Positions 59,336 through 64,000 of a DNA stretch of 64,000 nt are shown piece after piece (the stretch's first letter is position 1; each line of letters begins with the position of its first letter). The notes beneath the pieces are model-generated. The model worked only from the letters and a program-made list of their open reading frames with translations. It searched no databases and was not told the origin of the DNA. Made by a program: the position numbers and the translations under genes. The stretch is from Protula sp. h YS-2021 (Eukaryota > Annelida > Polychaeta > Sabellida > Serpulidae), in the NCBI GenBank assembly GCA_949752745.1, contig OX457027.1, forward strand, positions 11,730,982 to 11,794,981, read 5' to 3'.

Positions 59336-59827
59336 ATTAGGTCAAGGTAAAAAGTACACGTGTACTTTGACGAAAGTGTCTTTGACGAAATAAGGCCAAG
59401 GTTACTCGACAGTGTATTTGACCTTCACTGGGATTTGACGAAACTGTTTCGTCGCTGGGACTCTGACGAAACTGTTTCGTCAAACCTGATGAGGGTTTGA
59501 CGAAACTGTTTTTATACCAATTCCGGAAACTGTTTTCATACCCCTAGGGAGGGTTTTTTGCGGCCTTGACCGTCTCAACATCACGCGCGATTTTTTACAC
59601 TTCCGAATACTGTGCTCATACTCACTTCCGAAAACAAAATAGGGGTTTGAGCACAGGTGTGGTCAAACCCCTATTTGTACACTATTCTCTTCTGGTTACA
59701 AACTTAGTGTCTTTTAAAATCATTATTTTTCAAAAATTAGATGGAAAACAAAAGTTCTAGCCCAACCCCCCTCCCCCTAGGACAAAGCGTGTCAGACTCC
59801 CCCAGGACATGGTGGTCAGACCCCCCT
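59336..59827. other. Spacer with short perfect palindromes
   Basis: Contains two copies of the palindrome GACGAAACTGTTTCGTC (about 59,443-59,460 and 59,469-59,486) and several single GACGAAA half sites. AAATAGGGGTTTGAGC at about 59,639 also occurs near 53,274, left of the palindrome. No gene is seen. Confidence 0.6.
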
Positions 59828-60665
59828 TAACCCAGTGAGAAAATTTTTGTACATTTATCAGTTTCAGACAATTCTGAACATTTTTGGTTTTGAGACAACC
59901 TCTAAAATTTTTGTGATTTTTGCATATTTAGACGTTTCAGACGATTCTAAACATCTTTGGTTTTTTTACCCCCCCCCCATGGGAAAATTTTGTGATTTTT
60001 GCGTTTTTTAGACGTTTCAGACGATTCTCAACAACTATGTTTTTTACCCGATCCCCCCCCCCCCACCGGTGGGAAAATTTTATGATTTTTGCATATTTAC
60101 CCGTATTAAACAATTCTGAATATTTTTGGTTTTTTTTACCCCTTCCCTTGAGAACGTTTGTGATTTTTGCATATTTAGAGGTTTCAGACGATTCTGAACA
60201 TTTTTGGTTATTTAATCCCCCCGCCCCCAGGTGAGAAAATTTTGTGATTTTGCATATTTAGACGTTTCAGACAATTCTAAACAAATGTGACTTTTTACCC
60301 CACTCCCCCCCCCCCCCCCCTCGGTGGCAAAATTTTGTGATTTTTACATATTTATCCGTTTTAGACAATTCTGAATATTTTGTTTTTTTTACCCCCTCCC
60401 GTGGGAAAATTTTGTGATTTTTGCCTATTTAGACGTTTCAGAAGATTCTGAACAACTGTAGTCTTTTACCCCACCCACTCTCGGTGGGAAAAATTTTGTG
60501 AATTTTGCATATTTATCCGTTTCAGATGATTCTGAACATTTTTGTGTTTTTGACCCGACCCCCCCCCCCCCGTGGGAAAATTTGTGACTATTGCATATTT
60601 ATCCGTTTCAAATGATTCTGAACAACTTCGGTTTTTTGGCCCCCTTCCCTCCTCGCAAATTTTAG
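59828..60665. repeat. ~90 bp tandem array upstream of the polymerase relic
   Basis: About nine or ten units with 'gggaaaattttgtgattttt', 'gcatatttagacgtttcaga' and 'cgattctgaacatttttggt', each ending in a poly-C run of variable length. It abuts the promoter of the polymerase gene. It may be a terminal or origin-proximal repeat of the element. Confidence 0.9.
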
Positions 60666-60747
60666 AAAAGTTATTTTCAGACATATTAGAACTCAGTTTT
60701 ACATCTCACAAGGAACTTGGAAATCATATTGGCTGGAAATCAGGGTG

Positions 60748-60788
60748 TATAAAAGTGACATCTGAGAACACATTTCAACATATCAGTT
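60748..60788 (+). promoter_or_regulatory. TATA box and initiator-like site of the polymerase gene
   Basis: TATAAAAG at 60,748-60,755 is followed about 30 bases later by TATCAGTTG at 60,781-60,789, an initiator-like sequence, and by the ATG at 60,810. Spacing fits a eukaryotic RNA polymerase II core promoter. Confidence 0.6.
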
Positions 60789-60809
60789 GAAGCAATTGAT
60801 GCGATAACA

Positions 60810-62426
60810 ATGGCAGCCAGTTCATTATGGGATACATCAGTCCTCTGTATGGAATGCAATGTCGAATTTCCATCTATGGAATTGTTTGAAGCACATACAT
60901 GTGCAGGATCTGAGATAAAAACTGTAGAGAAACATGCTCGTGACGAGTTTGCTGGCGCACGTACCGGATCGGAAATTAACGTGAAACGTGCTCATGAAGA
61001 GCTTGATGAGGAGAAACCTGCAAAGAGAGAAAAGACGTTCCAGGTGGAGAGAGGTAGAAGGGTTAGTCTTGGTGAAAATGCGCAGGAAAAAGCGGTTTGA
61101 GTCCGACAATGGGACGGATTTGCTGCTTGAAATGCGGCAGCAAGAGAACCGTATTAAGACACATTTGCTGGAGACCTTAGACCATGGAATGAAATAGTAC
61201 ATTGTAGTGTATGCCCGTTTCAAGAAAATGGTGGTGACTCAACAAGGATGTCTTACAGAACAAGTGGATAATGCCTATATAAGTAGTCCAACGTATGCAG
61301 AGTACAATCCAGCGGCTATTGAACAGGACTTGATGACAGCCTATAAAGAATTGTTTACCAAGTTTGACGAACATGAGCGACAAGGCTTTGACTGGGTTCT
61401 GGATGAAATACTGTACACTGAAGTACAGACATCAACGTTGGCGCCTCTGAAAGCAAGCAGTTTTATCCCGCTGCCGAAGAAAATGAAGAATACGAAGGGT
61501 GTGTTAAACATTAAGAATGAAGACAACAAGTGTTTTATATGGTCCGTATTGGCTCACCTTCACCCTTTAACAAACAATCCACAGCGTGTGAATCATTACA
61601 GGCCATTTCTGAAGGAATTAAAGGTAGAGGGCTTGATATTTCCCACGCCGATTACAGACATTCCAAAGTTTGAAAAGGAGAATAACGTGTCCACGAACGT
61701 GTTTGCATATGAGCAAGATGTGGTTGTTCCGATGTGGTTGACAAAACCATGGAAAATCTGAGAAAGCGAATCAATGCTGAACTTGTCCACAAAGAAAAGC
61801 GGTTCAAGAAACTCGTGGCCAAACCTTCTTTCCACAAATTCAGAATTTTCAACGAAGATTTGACCGCCGCACATTTACATAAAGTCGATTTGCTTCTGGA
61901 TAAACCCATTCAAGTCAGCTGCACCATTCTCGACCTCAGCAAAGTGCTTATATTTGACTTTCATTACAATTACATCAAGATCAAGTATCTCGATGCCAAG
62001 TTGTTGTTCAGCGACACTGACAGTCTATGTTATGACATAGAAACGGAAGATATCTACAACGATATGCAGCAAGATGCTGACCTGGTTGACACAAGTGACT
62101 ATCCCACAGATCATTTCCTACATTCCAATGCGAGCACAAAGATGCTTGGGAAAATGAAAGATAAGATGATAGGCATTCCCATTGAAGATTATGTTGGACT
62201 CAGGCCGAAAATGTATAGCTTAATGTATGGTGGGAAAGAAAAACATACAGCCAAAGGCATCATTCGAGCTTATCACAGAAGCATTAAACATGTGCATTAT
62301 AGAGACAGTTTATTCAATCAAACTCAAACAATAGCTACAGGACACATTATTCGAAGTCATGACTACCAGCTTTTCTCGGAGAAGTTGAGAGAAGTAGCCC
62401 TCTCCCCATATGATGACAAGCGGTAG
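60810..62426 (+). pseudogene. Protein-primed-type DNA polymerase B of a Polinton/adintovirus-like element, broken
   Basis: Three stretches remain. The first (60,810-61,100) has a finger-like CMECNVEF...HTC. A frame change near 61,060-61,090 leads to a second stretch that is interrupted by TAG at 61,195 and then continues to 61,761. It contains KNEDNKCFIWSVLAHLHP and PKFEKENNVSTNVFAYEQD, typical of the N-terminal half of these animal PolB proteins. The third (61,734-62,426) has KTMENLRKR, motif C as DTDS (residues 94-97) and GLRPKMYSLMY near the C-terminus. The centre, with the exonuclease motifs and palm motif A, is deleted. Such polymerases copy linear DNA from a terminal protein. This copy cannot be functional. 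Confidence 0.82.
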
Positions 62427-62544
62427 GTGCTGAATGATGGCTATTCCACCTTAGCTCATGGACATTGCACCACTTATAGAGCATAAAAAGGTGCCAGCCC
62501 TTAGACATAACAATCGTTCTGTATCAAAATATTGAAGAGTGAAC

Positions 62545-63107
62545 ATGTCTGCTGTGAATGAACAACAACCATCTACGACAATGCCTGCAGAAAAATTTTA
62601 AGCAATGCCATCAGAAAAGCCTATAGCAAGGCCTGAGAAACTACCTACCGCAAAGTCTAAGGCAATGCCCATGGTAAAGTCTAAGATGAATCACTACCAA
62701 CACAACAGCGTCAAAAGCGACCACATTTTAGAAAGATAAAAAGAGATGAGTTATCAGCTACGACGTTGCCGTGTACAAAGCGAAAAACTGAGGCAGAGCC
62801 TAAAATGAAGGGAGAACCTGAGCGTAAAGCTGCCACCGCTACAAAGTCCATGAAGAAGATGAGTGTAGACGATTTACTGGTTACGATATCCATTAATGGA
62901 CAAATATATATTAAACTGGTGAAATATCATCAGCAATTGATGGTTAACATTCGTGAATATATTACGGATCATACATCTGCAAGGTTTTATCCTACCAAGA
63001 AGGGAATTTTGTTGTCATTGAAAGATTGGCAAATGCCGAAGAACCAAATGACGTCAGTGGATCTCATGCTTCAGAAAATTGATATGCATAAATGCAGTGA
63101 CAGTTAG
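62545..63107 (+). pseudogene. Third PC4-like gene copy, partly broken
   Basis: The upstream start MSAVNEQQPS is followed by TAA after 18 codons, so the basic leader is broken. The PC4-like frame is open at 62,766-63,107: basic linker, then SVDDLLVTISINGQIYIKLV, INIREYI-type strand and PTKKGILLSLKDW. It diverges from the palindrome copies at many positions, including KN for KK in the helix. A TATA-like GAGCATAAAAAGG precedes it at about 62,480. Confidence 0.68.
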
Positions 63108-63217
63108 AAGATGTTAGTAGAACTCATTTATCATCATGAATTCAAGCGTGGAACTATTTCTAGATCACTTACACCGTAGGTGAACTAGCCATCTGTTATC
63201 GCTGAACTTACATTATC

Positions 63218-63530
63218 TTGTCTTCTGAAGAACAAGCTGTGGTGAAGGATTATTTTGAATCTTTACCAATACCAGAATCTCATGTACCAGTCTCAGAAGA
63301 TCTTTGTGTGAAATTCATTGAGCGAGACGGTGAACGCCGTATGCAGTTTCAACAGTATGACGAGCTCACCAAATGCTATAATTTCATCACCCTCAGTGCA
63401 GAAGACTAGAGGAAAATTTATGAGGCTTGGCAAGAACTTGAAACTTAGCTTTGACTCAAATAAGCATGTCCATTTGACATGTGGTTCAAAGAAAATTGAC
63501 TTGATGCCTAATATGTGGACCATGAAATGA
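63218..63530 (+). pseudogene. Possible second PC4-like ORF, interrupted
   Basis: The frame opens MSSEEQAVVKDYFESLPIPE and continues to FITLSAED, where a TAG stops it at 63,407-63,409. In-frame sequence beyond the TAG continues for about ten codons. FIERDGERRMQF...ITLSAED loosely resembles the strand-to-helix part of a PC4 domain. The palindrome copies lack this segment: their sequence resumes matching at 'atgaaatgaa.taac' (55,517 and 63,523). Confidence 0.4.
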
Positions 63531-63604
63531 ACTAACAGTACCAAACCATGTTGATGTGAAAGTGATCGGATAAATGTGAAGTCAGTTTTCATAACATTTG
63601 CAAA

Positions 63605-64000
63605 CTTATATCATCTGTTTCACTCTTTTGCACCTCACTGTCCATATCACTTTTTTGATCACTGCTGTCGTGATCCTACTTCTGATCTAGTAACTATTCA
63701 AAGAATGCATTGTTTCTCCTTATAGCCGCCTTTAGTGCCTTTGAACACTGATAATGTTTTTCATCAGTAAAGTAATTAAAGTCCTCTAAAATGTTTTGAT
63801 AATGCTGGCTTTGTTCTAGACGTTGGGAAATTTTGAATAGTCTCATAGACAGTTGTTTTAGTCGACGTTTATAAACGGGTCGAAGGTTATCACTTGCTCT
63901 TTCATGCGCATCTTCAAGCTCTTGTTCTTCATATTCTAAAACCTTTTCTTGAAATTTGTTATTTGGTCATCATACACTTCCTGAACCATATCATGTCAAA
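63605..64000 (-). pseudogene. Acidic finger gene, partial copy at the window edge
   Basis: Reverse complement similar to 56,130-56,530: the acidic tail, the block with RLFKISQRLEQSQHYQ and the region upstream. Its 5' part lies outside the window. The frame has small indels near 63,660 and 63,955, so it is probably decayed. It converges with the PC4-like gene, the same layout as in the palindrome arms. Confidence 0.7.

Overview
The window looks like nuclear DNA of an invertebrate animal. It is AT-rich, has spliced genes with GT-AG introns, carries many minisatellites, tRNA-derived SINEs, hAT and Tigger/pogo DNA transposons, and relics of a virus-like element with a protein-primed type DNA polymerase B. 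A spiralian (perhaps mollusc) origin fits the dispersed 'gacagacagacggac' repeat tails, but this is inference. There are no bacterial-style operons.

The main host gene is a plus-strand protein tyrosine phosphatase of the PEST type (PTPN12/18/22-like), split over exons from 20,407 to 42,252. The catalytic domain lies at 20.4-27.8 kb, a large Ser/Pro-rich tail exon at 28.7-29.9 kb, small tail exons at 32.2-33.3 kb, and the last two exons, including a C-terminal-homology-like end, at 39.5-42.25 kb. A second copy of those last two exons sits at 3,377-3,766 and is the 3' end of an upstream paralogue whose body lies left of the window. The gene visible here looks broken: the catalytic Cys codon of the HCSAGCGRTG-type loop reads CGC (Arg), two exons have one-base frame breaks, and the exon that should carry the Q-loop region was not found.

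Positions 1-17,925 and about 36,390-52,655 are two copies of one segmental duplication, offset by about 35-36 kb, so the locus is a tandem array of phosphatase-gene units. The copies differ by datable insertions and deletions: a SINE with its empty site (4.7-4.9 kb), a 2.7 kb hAT element carrying a nested Tigger/pogo element (13.7-16.4 kb) that survives in copy 2 only as about 20 bases of one end, a hAT-type MITE with an 8-bp target duplication (47.0-47.8 kb), and minisatellites of very different copy number. Candidate minus-strand exons of an unidentified host gene lie at 11.8-12.6 kb, with counterparts in copy 2.

From 53.3 kb to the right edge the window is an endogenous virus-like or Polinton-like region. 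A 6 kb imperfect palindrome (53.3-59.3 kb) carries, in each arm, a gene for a PC4/p15-like single-stranded-DNA-binding-type domain facing an acidic C2H2-finger gene. To its right come a ~90-bp tandem array, a TATA-type promoter, a broken and internally deleted DNA polymerase B gene (60.8-62.4 kb), another PC4-like gene and a further minus-strand copy of the acidic finger gene running off the edge. A decayed copy of the acidic finger gene at 18.3-19.8 kb sits at the end of duplication copy 1, which suggests these elements lie at, and may have caused, the duplication breakpoints. No capsid, integrase, packaging ATPase or protease gene was recognised, so this looks like a non-autonomous or decayed derivative.
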